NCBI GenBank assembly: GCA_910577225.1
Contig: CAJTMV010000037.1
Span: 1 to 39,571, forward strand
Source: an uncultured Eubacterium sp.
Lineage (GTDB): Bacteria > Bacillota > Clostridia > Lachnospirales > Lachnospiraceae
Reading direction: 5' to 3'
Length of the DNA stretch: 39,571 bases
Positions 1-8,119 of this stretch are shown here, one piece after another (position 1 is the stretch's first letter; each line of letters starts with the position of its first letter). Both the position numbers and the translations under genes were made by a program. Below the pieces are notes generated by a model. It made no database searches. It saw only the letters and a list, made by a program, of their open reading frames with translations, and was not told the DNA's origin.

Positions 1-281
1 ACCGTTTCCTTTGCAAAGAATGCCGCCGCTTTTTTTAAGAATGCAATCTCCTTGCGTAATTCTTCATTCTCCCGTTTTAACCGGAGGTTCTCCTTCATAG
101 AGTCATAATCTTCTTTGGCTTGAGGATCTGTTTGGCATTCTTTGCTGAATTCGCTACACCACTTGGAGATGCTGGCTTTGGATACACCATACTCAGCGGT
201 GATACTTTTGTAGGTTCGTCCTTCTTCCACATGAAGGCGGACAATCTTCTTTTTAAATTCGGGAGTGTAGTTTTGTGACAT
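1..281 (-). CDS. IS3-family transposase OrfA (partial, runs off left edge)
   Basis: The minus-strand reading frame starts with ATG at 281, preceded by an AGAGG-type ribosome binding site, and is open to the window edge (about 93 codons seen). The start, SQNYTPEFKKKIV, followed by GRTYKSITAEYGVSKASISKW, is the helix-turn-helix DNA-binding domain of IS3-family OrfA proteins. A heptad-rich, Leu/Glu-rich stretch after it (ENLRLKRENEELRKEIAFLKKA) is the usual leucine zipper. In this family OrfA is joined to the DDE integrase OrfB by programmed frameshifting; OrfB would lie outside the window. The element abuts, and appears to have truncated, the integrase remnant downstream. The exact inverted repeat could not be fixed; the element end lies somewhere in 300-365. 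Confidence 0.85.
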   Translation of the reverse strand, partial: MSQNYTPEFKKKIVRLHVEEGRTYKSITAEYGVSKASISKWCSEFSKECQTDPQAKEDYDSMKENLRLKRENEELRKEIAFLKKAAAFFAKET

Positions 282-350
282 AATGAGTACCTCTTTTCTT
301 GTATTATTGATTATATCTCATTAGCCACTCCCGTTACAACTTTATTATAG

Positions 351-1133
351 CACTTCAATTCCCACCTGTGGATCGAACAGGAGCTTGCCCGTGTGTCAAG
401 GGAGGCACGACAGCAGTTGGACGATAAGGACATTATGTTTATATTCCCTTCCGTCATGTCGAATACGCATACCAACCTTGTTTTAAAAAAGCCAAAGACC
501 GAATCCAGCATCAGAAAAGTATGGATTCCAAAAACGGTTGCCTACATCCTGCGGGAATGGAAACAAATCCAGGATCAGTATAAAGAATATCTGGCCCAGG
601 ATTATTCTGATTACAATCTTGTACTGACACTTCCAAACGGAAGACCTGTGGAAAACCGTATCATGGAAAAAGAGTTCTCAAAACTGCGGGAGAAAGCAGG
701 ACTGCCTTATGTTGTAATCCATTCCCTGCGCCACTCCAGCACAACTTATAAGCTGAAGCTCAACCATGGGGACCTGAAGGCAACACAAGGGGATACCGGT
801 CATGCGCAGATTGATATGATTACCGACGTTTATGCACATATCGTGGATGAGGACAGGAAAGTGAACGCCCAGAAATTTGAGGCCACGTTTTATGCCAAAA
901 ATCCTGTTAATCCTTTGAAGGATGTAAAGCCGCCTGAAGAAACCGGCACTGACCTGACAAATTTAATCGCAGCACTGGAACAGTCTCCGGAACTGGTTGC
1001 CATGCTGACAAAAGCATTGAAAGGAAATGCTATTAGCAGATTATTAGCAACAGCTCTGAAAGTGCAGTTTAGTGTTCGATTCCCTGTTAGCAACACGAGT
1101 GATAACAAATATCCAAAAAAACGAGTCCTCTGA
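351..1133 (+). pseudogene. Tyrosine recombinase/integrase, 5'-truncated
   Basis: The frame is open from just after a stop at 348-350 and ends at 1133. It covers only the C-terminal catalytic part of a phage/ICE-type tyrosine integrase. The visible catalytic motifs are HSLRHSS (H-x-x-R) and GDTGHAQIDMITDVYAHI, which holds the second His and the nucleophilic Tyr. The N-terminal SAM-like/arm-binding domains and the first catalytic Arg are missing. The recognisable protein begins close to where the IS3 element ends, so insertion of that element is the likely cause. A GTG at 393 could start a shorter product but has no convincing function. The gene points toward the tRNA-Arg fragment 70 bp downstream, as expected for an integrase beside its attachment site. 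Confidence 0.8.
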
Positions 1134-1152
1134 CTTTTGGTTTTCTCTTGAG

Positions 1153-1196
1153 ACAAAAAAGAAAAGCATTGAAAAATCCAGTGTTTTCAATGCTTT
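1153..1196 (-). terminator. Rho-independent terminator behind the tRNA-Arg fragment
   Basis: On the minus strand an A/T-rich stem with GCATTGAAAA arms (about 13 bp, 1162-1175 with 1184-1196) encloses an 8-nt loop and is followed by a C-T6-G run. It sits directly after the tRNA 3' end, where a tRNA terminator is expected. Confidence 0.7.
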
Positions 1197-1200
1197 CCAG

Positions 1201-1242
1201 CGTCCCCGAGACGACTTGAACGTCCGACCTATCGCTTAGGAG
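1201..1242 (-). repeat. 3' half of tRNA-Arg(CCU), putative attachment (att) scar
   Basis: Read on the minus strand, this stretch has the canonical order of a tRNA from the anticodon loop onward. Loop CTCCTAA (anticodon CCU) is followed by the 3' anticodon stem GCGAT, a 5-nt variable loop, T-stem GGACG, T-loop TTCAAGT, T-stem CGTCT, acceptor strand CGGGGAC and discriminator G. The matching 5' half is absent: the bases before the loop do not pair with GCGAT, and no GTCCCCG acceptor strand lies upstream. Tyrosine integrases commonly recombine in tRNA anticodon or T-arm segments and leave such a 3' copy. The neighbouring integrase remnant supports this reading. Confidence 0.75.
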
Positions 1243-1579
1243 TAGGGCTATTTGCTAGTAAGCAGCTCCCTCTTAGTGTTATCTAATCCCTGTATTTCCT
1301 TGCTTGTCACGGATTCAGAATGTTATCTCGTACCTCCGTGTGACTGCTAGTTTTAAGGTGTTTTAGATGCTCCTTTTAACAGACGATTAGCAAGGGGCTT
1401 GAATTTAGGGAAATGTTACGCTGTAAAGCCTTTCCCGATTAATACCTGCATTTCACAACTAATCCCCGAATAGTTTAAGCTGTTTGCATTTTTTCTAAGG
1501 TCGCAAATTGCGACCTCAAAGAGTTTCTCATTCCACTTTGCTTTTTTTAAGGTCACAAATTGTGACCTCAAAGAACTTC
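1243..1579. other. Non-coding stretch between att scar and ORF6N gene
   Basis: I see no convincing gene here. The stretch holds two near-perfect palindromes (about 1499-1517 and 1551-1571) of the family described for the ORF6N gene, each followed by CAAAGA. The open frame across them only re-reads the palindromes. Confidence 0.5.
1498..1571. repeat. Two downstream palindromes of the GTCGCAAATTGCGAC family
   Basis: AGGTCGCAAATTGCGACCT (about 1499-1517) and AGGTCACAAATTGTGACCT (about 1552-1570) are inverted repeats of about 19 bp, both followed by CAAAGA and spaced about 53 bp apart. Related copies lie inside the ORF6N gene (about 2274-2297) and in its leader (about 2604-2630), with a weaker one at about 2645-2667. 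The in-gene copy encodes the conserved LKSQIATSS segment of the ORF6N domain, so the extragenic copies resemble fragments or targets of the gene's own sequence. Confidence 0.7.
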
Positions 1580-2545
1580 TTATTTCTCCGTTTCCAATTC
1601 CAACCTTTGCAGGATGTCTTTGATGATGCCTGTATCTTGAATTAAATTGATTCCAAAACACTTTTTTCCTGCATCTTTCAAAGACGCTCCTATGTGATAG
1701 GCTGTCACTCGGTCAAGAATCAAAAACCTGTCATGGAATACTTTGGAATATTTTATTTTCAATGTCGGGTACTGTGCATTAAAATTCTTAACATCGGCTT
1801 TCGTTAGCTTCGTCTGTTTCTGCGTATAAATTGTAACGGCAACGTCAGACTTTTTCTTTGAAAGCAGATTCAATGTCCCAACATCCACATATCCGTCTAT
1901 CAGAGTGATTTCTTTCTCTGCTTTTTGAATCAGGCTTACTATCAGACTGAACGCATCGTAAATCTGTCCGTCAAAAAATACTTTTTGACTGGATTCCTCA
2001 TGTTCGGATATGTACTCAAAAACTCTCTCAAAACGCTCATCTGTTTCCGCCTGGTAATTTATCTGGCGAACCTCCATTGCATTTAACCGCTCATACAGCA
2101 AAGATGTATTTGCCATATACTTCCGCATCTCCACAAAAGTGTCCATAATCCTAATGCTTACTCGAATAGCAACATCACTACGCAAAACCGCAGAAAGCAT
2201 TGCAGTTCCTTGTTCTGTAAAAACAAATGGCAGTTTCCTACGCCCGCCATATCCATTATCATCCTCCGAACTTGAAGTCGCAATTTGCGACTTCAAGATT
2301 TCATATTCCTCTTTCGTCAGTTGGAATCGGAATCTTTCTGGAAATCTTGAGATATTACGTTTTGCCGCTTCATTTAATCGCTTTGTTTCTACCTGATACA
2401 ACATCGCTAAATCGCTGTCTATCATAACCTGCTGGTTGCGGATAACATATATCATGCTTTTTATATCGGACTCTGCTGATTCAATACTTATTTCCTGGGT
2501 ATCATTATTTGCCTTTGTCAGAGCTGTTTGTCCTGTATCAGCCAT
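1580..2545 (-). CDS. ORF6N-domain DNA-binding protein with C-terminal PLD-like domain
   Basis: The 321-residue protein starts with ATG at 2545 behind GAAAGGG. The N-terminal half (about residues 28-130) is an ORF6N/KilA-type domain. It shows RNQQVMIDSDLAMLYQVETKRLNEAAKRN, RFPERFRFQLT, LKSQIATSS and LPFVFTEQGTAMLSAVL, the pattern of phage- and mobile-element-borne DNA-binding proteins. A coiled linker follows (about 140-195). The C-terminal part contains ITLIDGYVDVGTLNLL and HDRFLILDRVTAYHIGASLKDAGKK, an H-x-R/K-type PLD-like pattern, but there is only one such motif, so nuclease activity is uncertain. Such proteins are accessory genes of unknown role; regulation or defence are possibilities. 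Palindromes that match part of its own coding sequence flank the gene. Confidence 0.8.
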   Translation of the reverse strand: MADTGQTALTKANNDTQEISIESAESDIKSMIYVIRNQQVMIDSDLAMLYQVETKRLNEAAKRNISRFPERFRFQLTKEEYEILKSQIATSSSEDDNGYGGRRKLPFVFTEQGTAMLSAVLRSDVAIRVSIRIMDTFVEMRKYMANTSLLYERLNAMEVRQINYQAETDERFERVFEYISEHEESSQKVFFDGQIYDAFSLIVSLIQKAEKEITLIDGYVDVGTLNLLSKKKSDVAVTIYTQKQTKLTKADVKNFNAQYPTLKIKYSKVFHDRFLILDRVTAYHIGASLKDAGKKCFGINLIQDTGIIKDILQRLELETEK

Positions 2546-2603
2546 CTTTATCGCCCTTTCTATTTTGAAATACCAGATTGAAACCTCAAAACTATGAGTA
2601 ACT

Positions 2604-2667
2604 TGAAATCACAATTTGCGACTTCAAGTTCTGCTTCTTTGCATAAAACTTGAAATTCCAAATTGGA
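2604..2667. repeat. Leader palindromes of the ORF6N gene
   Basis: ACTTGAAATCACAATTTGCGACTTCAAG (about 2603-2630) nearly repeats the in-gene palindrome at 2274-2297. A second, weaker one (TTGAAATTCCAAATTGGAAT) follows at about 2646. They lie 60-120 bp upstream of the ORF6N start and so could be autoregulatory operators. Confidence 0.55.
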
Positions 2668-2923
2668 ATAGGTAGGAAAAATTATTTTCATAAATTTTCT
2701 TATACTTGGCTATATCGTTCTCATGATACTCTTTCAAGTCCTGCTTTTTCCCAAAACTATAAAAGTCCCATGCTTTATTGAACGCTGTATAGATGTCTTT
2801 TTCTTTTCTGCTTTCAACCTCCGAAACACTTCGCAGCCTGGTAAGCAGCTTTTTAAATTCCTTGTTATAAGCGATGCTTTTTCTACCTGTCGAAAATTTT
2901 GAAAACTCTCTTTTAGTATTCAA
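2624..2923 (-). pseudogene. Hypothetical fragment, about 99 residues
   Basis: This open frame has only a TTG start at 2923, no good ribosome binding site, and an in-frame stop about 20 bases upstream. Its 3' end runs through the leader palindromes of the ORF6N gene. The composition (KEFKKLLTRLRSVSEVESRKEKD, AFNKAWDFYSFGKKQDLKEY) is lysine-rich and helical and looks like real coding sequence, but I do not recognise a family. It is probably the tail of a decayed accessory gene. Confidence 0.35.
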
Positions 2924-3018
2924 AAGTATTGCAGGACGTCTTTACCCAACAACCCTGCAATTTATAAATTTTTAAGAATTCCCAAATCCCTTGTAAATTC
3001 AGCCTTCCCTCAAAGTTG

Positions 3019-3045
3019 TTAGCACTCGTCCCAAAAGAGTGCTGA
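3019..3045 (+). promoter_or_regulatory. CIRCE operator (HrcA site) of htpG
   Basis: The sequence is TTAGCACTC, nine bases, then GAGTGCTGA: the CIRCE inverted repeat with one mismatch in the last arm. HrcA binds CIRCE and represses heat-shock genes. It lies just upstream of the -35 box rather than over the transcription start, so repression here may act by blocking polymerase entry. Confidence 0.92.
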
Positions 3046-3052
3046 TTTCCTA

Positions 3053-3081
3053 TTGACTTTTTTCTTTCTTCGAGTTACTAT
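3053..3081 (+). promoter_or_regulatory. Sigma-A promoter of htpG
   Basis: TTGACT (3053-3058), 17 bp, TACTAT (3076-3081). The htpG start is 65 bp downstream, behind AAAGGAG. Confidence 0.8.
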
Positions 3082-3146
3082 TTCACATAGAACGAAACGC
3101 ATCTTATTACATTTAAATAACAGAAAAGCAAAGGAGTTCATTTTCT

Positions 3147-5276
3147 ATGGAAAACAAACACGGAAATCTTTCAATTAACAGCGAAAACATCTTCCCTATT
3201 ATTAAAAAATGGCTGTATTCTGATCACGATATTTTCTATCGTGAATTGATTTCAAATGGCTGCGATGCCATTACAAAGTTAAAAAAGCTCGATATGATGG
3301 GGGAATACGCTCTTGCGGATAACTACAAACCGCAGATTCAGGTCACAGTCAATCCGGATGAGAAGACACTGACTGTCACAGATAACGGCCTTGGCATGAC
3401 TGCAGACGAAGTCGAAGAATATATTAACCAGATCGCATTTTCCGGCGCAGCCGACTTCCTGGAAAAATACAAAGACAAAGCAAACGAAGACCAGATTATC
3501 GGTCATTTCGGTCTTGGCTTTTATTCTGCGTTTATGGTTGCCGATCGGGTTACGATCGATACGCTTTCTTATCAGGAAGGCGCGCAGCCGGTACACTGGT
3601 CCTGCGACGGCGGCACAGAATTCGATATGAAAGACGGCTCCAAAGACAGCGTCGGTACGACAATGACGCTTTATTTAAACGAAGACTGTCTGGAATTTGC
3701 CAACGAATACCGCGCAAGAGAAGTAATTGAAAAATACTGCTCTTTTATGCCGATTCCGATTTATTTAAATAAGGCAAACGCAGAGCCGGAATACGAAACG
3801 ATCGATCCGGACGATAAACGCGACGATGATACCGTAATTGAAACCGTAATCGAAGAAGCAAAGACGGAAGAAAAAGAAAACGAAAACGGCGAAAAAGAAA
3901 TCGTTGAAATCTCTCCGCGCACCGAAAAATTAAAAATCGTAAAACGTCCGGTTGCGTTAAACGATACCAATCCGCTCTGGGCAAAGACGCCGAAGGACTG
4001 CACCGACGAGGAATACAAAGAATTTTACCGCAAAGTATTTCATGATTACAAAGAGCCGTTGTTCTGGATTCACCTGAATATGGATTATCCGTTTAATCTG
4101 AAAGGTATCCTGTACTTCCCGAAGATCAATACCGAATACGACTCGATCGAAGGCACGATTAAGCTGTACAACAATCAGGTATTTATTGCGGACAATATCA
4201 AAGAAGTCATTCCGGAATTTTTAATGCTGTTAAAGGGCGTTATCGATTGTCCGGATCTTCCGCTGAACGTGTCCAGAAGCGCGCTGCAAAACGATGGCTT
4301 TGTAAAGAAGATTTCCGAATATATTACCAAGAAGGTAGCGGACAAGCTGACCGGTATGTGCAAAACCGAAAAAGAAAGCTACGAAAAATACTGGGATGAT
4401 ATCAGTCCGTTTATCAAATACGGCTGCTTAAGAGACGACAAATTCTGCGATAAGATGAACGACTACATTTTATTCAAGAATCTGGACCACAAATATCTGA
4501 CCCTTCCGGAATGCTTAAAAGCAGACGAAGCAGAAACCGCTGCACAAACAGATAACGAAAATACAGACAATGCCGACAATACAAACGACACAGTTGAAGT
4601 CGAAAACGCCGACGGAACATCTGCAACCGGCAGCGACGCAGAAGAGCCTGAAGAAGAAAAAGACACACGCAAGGTCATTTACTATGTCACCGACGAACAG
4701 CAGCAGAGCCAGTATATCAATATGTTCCGGGAACAGAACATGGATGCGGTCATCCTGGATCACAATATTGACTCCTCTTTCATTACACAGTTAGAGCGCC
4801 GCAACGAAAAGTTCAAATTCATGCGTATCGATGCGGATGTCACAGAATCTTTAAAGGAAGAATCTTCTGCAGAGGAATTAAAAGAAGAAACAGATACTCT
4901 GACCGAAATTTTCCGCAAAGCGATCGGCAACGACAAGCTGACCGTCAAAGTAGAAAAGCTGAAAAACGAAACTGTTTCATCGATTATTACTTTATCCGAA
5001 GAAGGCAGACGTATGCAGGAAATGATGAAGATGTACGCCATGGGCGGCATGGGAGGTATGGATACATCCATGTTTGGCGGAGACGCTACGCTTACCCTCA
5101 ACGCGAACAATACGCTCGTAAAATATATCTTCGAGAACAAGGATTCCGAACATGTGCCGACCTTCTGCCAGCAGCTGTATGATCTTGCCATGATCAGCAA
5201 CCAGCCTCTCGCTCCGGATGCCATGACCAGATTTATTGCCAGAAGCAATGAGATTATGATGCTGCTTGCAAAATAA
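3147..5276 (+). CDS. htpG: HtpG, bacterial Hsp90 chaperone
   Basis: The 709-residue ATP-dependent cytoplasmic chaperone has all Hsp90 N-domain motifs: RELISNGCDA, DNGLGM (about 79-84) and GHFGLGFYSAFMV (about 118-130). The middle domain carries RGVIDCPDLPLNVSR-type sequence (here KGVIDCPDLPLNVSRSALQ). Start ATG at 3147 follows AAAGGAG. Two features stand out. One is a charged linker after the N domain (about 235-255, EEAKTEEKENENGEKE). The other is a roughly 50-residue acidic, Asn/Asp/Glu/Thr-rich insert (about 458-507) between the middle and C-terminal domains, which makes the protein longer than the usual 620-650 residues. The C-terminal part contains a Met/Gly-rich patch (MKMYAMGGMGGMDTSMF). 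CIRCE upstream indicates HrcA heat-shock control, a class I pattern that is not universal for htpG. Confidence 0.97.
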   Translation: MENKHGNLSINSENIFPIIKKWLYSDHDIFYRELISNGCDAITKLKKLDMMGEYALADNYKPQIQVTVNPDEKTLTVTDNGLGMTADEVEEYINQIAFSGAADFLEKYKDKANEDQIIGHFGLGFYSAFMVADRVTIDTLSYQEGAQPVHWSCDGGTEFDMKDGSKDSVGTTMTLYLNEDCLEFANEYRAREVIEKYCSFMPIPIYLNKANAEPEYETIDPDDKRDDDTVIETVIEEAKTEEKENENGEKEIVEISPRTEKLKIVKRPVALNDTNPLWAKTPKDCTDEEYKEFYRKVFHDYKEPLFWIHLNMDYPFNLKGILYFPKINTEYDSIEGTIKLYNNQVFIADNIKEVIPEFLMLLKGVIDCPDLPLNVSRSALQNDGFVKKISEYITKKVADKLTGMCKTEKESYEKYWDDISPFIKYGCLRDDKFCDKMNDYILFKNLDHKYLTLPECLKADEAETAAQTDNENTDNADNTNDTVEVENADGTSATGSDAEEPEEEKDTRKVIYYVTDEQQQSQYINMFREQNMDAVILDHNIDSSFITQLERRNEKFKFMRIDADVTESLKEESSAEELKEETDTLTEIFRKAIGNDKLTVKVEKLKNETVSSIITLSEEGRRMQEMMKMYAMGGMGGMDTSMFGGDATLTLNANNTLVKYIFENKDSEHVPTFCQQLYDLAMISNQPLAPDAMTRFIARSNEIMMLLAK

Positions 5277-5280
5277 ATAA

Positions 5281-5349
5281 GCAGACACAGTTCATCCTGT
5301 GGCTTGTCCCTGCATGGGACCAGCCACAGGATTATTTGCGTCTGCTTTT
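5281..5349. terminator. Bidirectional terminator between htpG and the GTPase gene
   Basis: A long stem has ATCCTGTGGCT (5294-5304) pairing with GCCACAGGAT (5323-5332), with inner GTCCC/GGGAC pairs. Outer GCAGAC (5281-5286) pairs with GTCTGC (5340-5345), followed by TTTT. It serves htpG on + and overlaps the stop codon of the convergent gene. Confidence 0.75.
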
Positions 5350-8091
5350 GCCAAGCGCCTCTTCAAATGGCATATTTCCGCCCTGGGGCTGTTTCGACAA
5401 ATATTCTGTGTACATTTTTTTATTTTCCATCTGTACTTCTTCTTCCAGTTCTTTTGCCGACACAAGCTGACATCCCTGTCCCCGGATAATAATCTGCTCC
5501 AGTCCGTCAGAAGTCGCGACGGTCACATGATATTTATGACCATTTTCATGCGCAAACCGCTCGATATACTGATCTGCGGTCTCCGCCTCCTTTGTATACA
5601 CCACATGAATATTGTGATAATCATAATACTCTGTCTGATGCCCTTCCACACGATACGCATCGAACACAACGATCAGGCAATATTTCTTCACAGCCTGATA
5701 ATTGCACATAATATCCAAAAGACGCCCTCTTGCCCCGTCGATATTATCTTTTGCAATCTCGCTCAGCTCTTTCCATGCGAAAATAATATTGTAGCCGTCT
5801 ACGAGAAAATACCTGGTCTGACCGGCACGTATCTGATCCCTGCGGTTCCTCTTTTGTATCGTCTGACCGGCGCCGGCGGAACTTTCGGCTGCAGCGACAT
5901 CGTATGTCATCTTCTTTGCCTGCTTTTTCGATCCATACCTGTTTCCCTTCCGTTCTTTTCCGCGCTGATTTGCCTGATACGTATCCGCGATAATCCGGTC
6001 TACTTCATCTGTACCGATGCTTTCCCTGTTTCGGGACGGAGCGTGTTTTTTTAATAACTCTGCCTCTTCTCGCAGACGTACATCCTCCGGAACCGGCGCG
6101 CGAAAAGCGCTCTCCACATGCATGTAATCTTTTACTTCATACCATTCCACAACAAATCCCGCGCCATGCGCACAAAATACAGACGAAGACGGGTTTGCCA
6201 GATCGCTTTGCGGATCGTAAAGGATTCGCCCGAGTACCTCCTGCGTATTGTGACAGGGCGCATACCCTTTGAGCGTACAGGTAAGCCGTCCCAGTCCCCT
6301 GGTATATTCTGTCACTTCTTTCTGATAACCGCTCATTGTCACAACCGGCGCGCTCCCTTTGAGTATGGCCATCTGATGTTCCATCTGCGGCAGTCCCGGC
6401 TGTCCGCACATATGCTCAATATCTGTCATCGCCCTGCCGACCATACTCTGTGGTATTTCAAGCGTAAAATCATAATAAGGCTCTAACAATACGGACTCTG
6501 CCTGCATCAGTCCCTGGCGCACCGCACGGTACGTCGCCTGTCTGAAATCCCCGCCTTCCGTATGCTTTAAATGCGCCCGTCCGGTCCGAAGCGTTATCTT
6601 CATATCCGTCAGAACGGAGCCTGTCAGTACGCCTTTATGCTCCCGCTCCTGCAAGTGCGTCAGGATCAGCCGCTGCCAGTTTTTATCCAGAATATCCTCG
6701 CTGCAGTCTGCGGCAAACTGCATCCCGCTGCCCGGTTCCCCGGGCTCCAGCAAAAGATGCACCTCCGCATAATGCCGCAGCGGTTCAAAATGCCCGACGC
6801 CTTCTACCGGAGCGGCAATCGTTTCCTTATAGACGATATTTCCCGGACCAAACGCTACGGACACGCCAAAACGGTCCTGAATCATACCTGTCAGTATTTC
6901 CAGCTGTACGTCGCCCATCAGCTGTGCCTGTATCTCCTGCAGCTCTTCCTGCCAGACGATATGAAGCTGCGGCTCCTCTTCCTCCAGCTGGCGCAGCCTG
7001 GGCAGCATCACAGCCGCGTCGCAGCCATCCGGCAGCAAAATCTGATACGTCAGCACCGGCTCTAACAGCGGATGTATGGAATCCGGTTCCGCGCCAAGAC
7101 CCTCGCCGGGCTTTGTCTGCGTCAGACCCGATACGGCGCATATCGTCCCTGCAGATACTTCGCCGACCGACTCGTATTTGACGCCGGAATAAATACGAAT
7201 CTGATTCACTTTTTCTTCCCACCGGGCTTTGTCCTGACCAGAAAGACCGCCGGATAAAATCGTGCGTACTTTTAAACTCCCTCCGGTGATTTTTAAATAA
7301 GTCAGCCGGTTCCCCTGCTCGTCCCTGATAATTTTAAACACTTTTGCCGCAAATTGCTCTGCATACTGCGGTTGTACCGTATATCTGACAAATCCGTCCA
7401 AAAACTGCTTTACGCCAGTCAGATGCAGCGCCGACCCAAAGTAACACGGAAAGACTTCCCGCCTGCCTATCATCTGCTGGATACAGTCCGTCTGTATCGT
7501 ACCCTGTTCCAGAAACTGCTCCATTGCCGTCTCGCCGCACATGGCAAGCGCATCCAGAAACGTTTCCTGATCCGTCTCTGAAAAATCCACGCAGCTGCCG
7601 TCCAGCCGTTCCTGCAGCTGGGCAAGCATCGCCGGCTTATGTATCTGCTCCAGCTCTTCCTGCGGAACCTGATCTGTTTTATTTACAAAAAGAAAGACCG
7701 GAATCTCATATTGTTTTAACAATCTCCAGAGCGTCTGCGTATGTCCCTGTACGCCGTCCGCCATACTGATCATCAGCACGGCATAATCCAGCACCTGCAG
7801 CGTACGTTCCATCTCCGCCGAAAAATCGATATGCCCCGGTGTGTCCAGCAGCGTCAGCTGCGTATCGTTCCAGCAAAAAACGGCCTGTTTGGAGAAAATC
7901 GTAATCCCTCTGGCACGCTCCATGGCATACGTATCCAGAAACGTGTTCTGCCTGTCCACACGTCCCATTTGACGAATGCTGCCGCTTAAATAAAGCATCC
8001 CCTCGGATAACGTCGTCTTTCCCGCGTCTACATGCGCGAGCAGTCCGGTACATATCTGTTTTTTCGGCTTGTTTTCGGATGTATCATCCAT
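5332..8091 (-). CDS. TetM/EF-G-like translational GTPase fused to a Rae1/YacP-type NYN (PIN-like) nuclease domain
   Basis: The start at 8091 follows AAAGGGG and gives 919 residues; an upstream in-frame ATG at 8127 would overlap the previous gene and lacks such a site. Residues 12-160 form the G domain: AHVDAGKTT (P-loop, 19-27), RARGITI, DTPGHIDF with the catalytic His, NKTD. EF-G-like domains II-V follow, with the TetM-like LLEPY segment. Where TetM has the tetracycline-displacing YSPVSTP loop, this protein has HLKHTEGG before DFR, so drug protection is not implied. From about 758 to the end lies a second protein family: VDGYNIIFAW, VVFDAYRVEG, YTKEAETADQYIE, VATSDGLEQ, SAKELEEEV. This matches Bacillus Rae1 (YacP), the A-site mRNA endonuclease, and keeps its Asp residues (about 765, 811, 840, 862). 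It is the last gene of the ATPase operon. A ribosome-directed role is inferred. Confidence 0.9.
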   Translation of the reverse strand: MDDTSENKPKKQICTGLLAHVDAGKTTLSEGMLYLSGSIRQMGRVDRQNTFLDTYAMERARGITIFSKQAVFCWNDTQLTLLDTPGHIDFSAEMERTLQVLDYAVLMISMADGVQGHTQTLWRLLKQYEIPVFLFVNKTDQVPQEELEQIHKPAMLAQLQERLDGSCVDFSETDQETFLDALAMCGETAMEQFLEQGTIQTDCIQQMIGRREVFPCYFGSALHLTGVKQFLDGFVRYTVQPQYAEQFAAKVFKIIRDEQGNRLTYLKITGGSLKVRTILSGGLSGQDKARWEEKVNQIRIYSGVKYESVGEVSAGTICAVSGLTQTKPGEGLGAEPDSIHPLLEPVLTYQILLPDGCDAAVMLPRLRQLEEEEPQLHIVWQEELQEIQAQLMGDVQLEILTGMIQDRFGVSVAFGPGNIVYKETIAAPVEGVGHFEPLRHYAEVHLLLEPGEPGSGMQFAADCSEDILDKNWQRLILTHLQEREHKGVLTGSVLTDMKITLRTGRAHLKHTEGGDFRQATYRAVRQGLMQAESVLLEPYYDFTLEIPQSMVGRAMTDIEHMCGQPGLPQMEHQMAILKGSAPVVTMSGYQKEVTEYTRGLGRLTCTLKGYAPCHNTQEVLGRILYDPQSDLANPSSSVFCAHGAGFVVEWYEVKDYMHVESAFRAPVPEDVRLREEAELLKKHAPSRNRESIGTDEVDRIIADTYQANQRGKERKGNRYGSKKQAKKMTYDVAAAESSAGAGQTIQKRNRRDQIRAGQTRYFLVDGYNIIFAWKELSEIAKDNIDGARGRLLDIMCNYQAVKKYCLIVVFDAYRVEGHQTEYYDYHNIHVVYTKEAETADQYIERFAHENGHKYHVTVATSDGLEQIIIRGQGCQLVSAKELEEEVQMENKKMYTEYLSKQPQGGNMPFEEALGKSRRK

Positions 8092-8119
8092 CAAAATGCC
8101 CCTTTCTCTCAAAGAATGT

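Noticed and set aside
1416..1661. Minus-strand ORF of 81 residues after the ORF6N gene
   Set aside because: It overlaps the end of that gene in another frame and merely reads through the two palindromes.
5299..7769. Long plus-strand ORFs opposite the GTPase-nuclease gene (for example 5299-6054 and 6571-7065)
   Set aside because: Composition is unlike proteins (Cys/Phe/Arg-rich antisense text), they lack starts with ribosome binding sites, and they lie inside a well supported gene.
5332..8091. Tetracycline-resistance determinant
   Set aside because: Although TetM-like, the domain IV loop that displaces tetracycline is not conserved and the gene sits in a core operon with a nuclease fusion.
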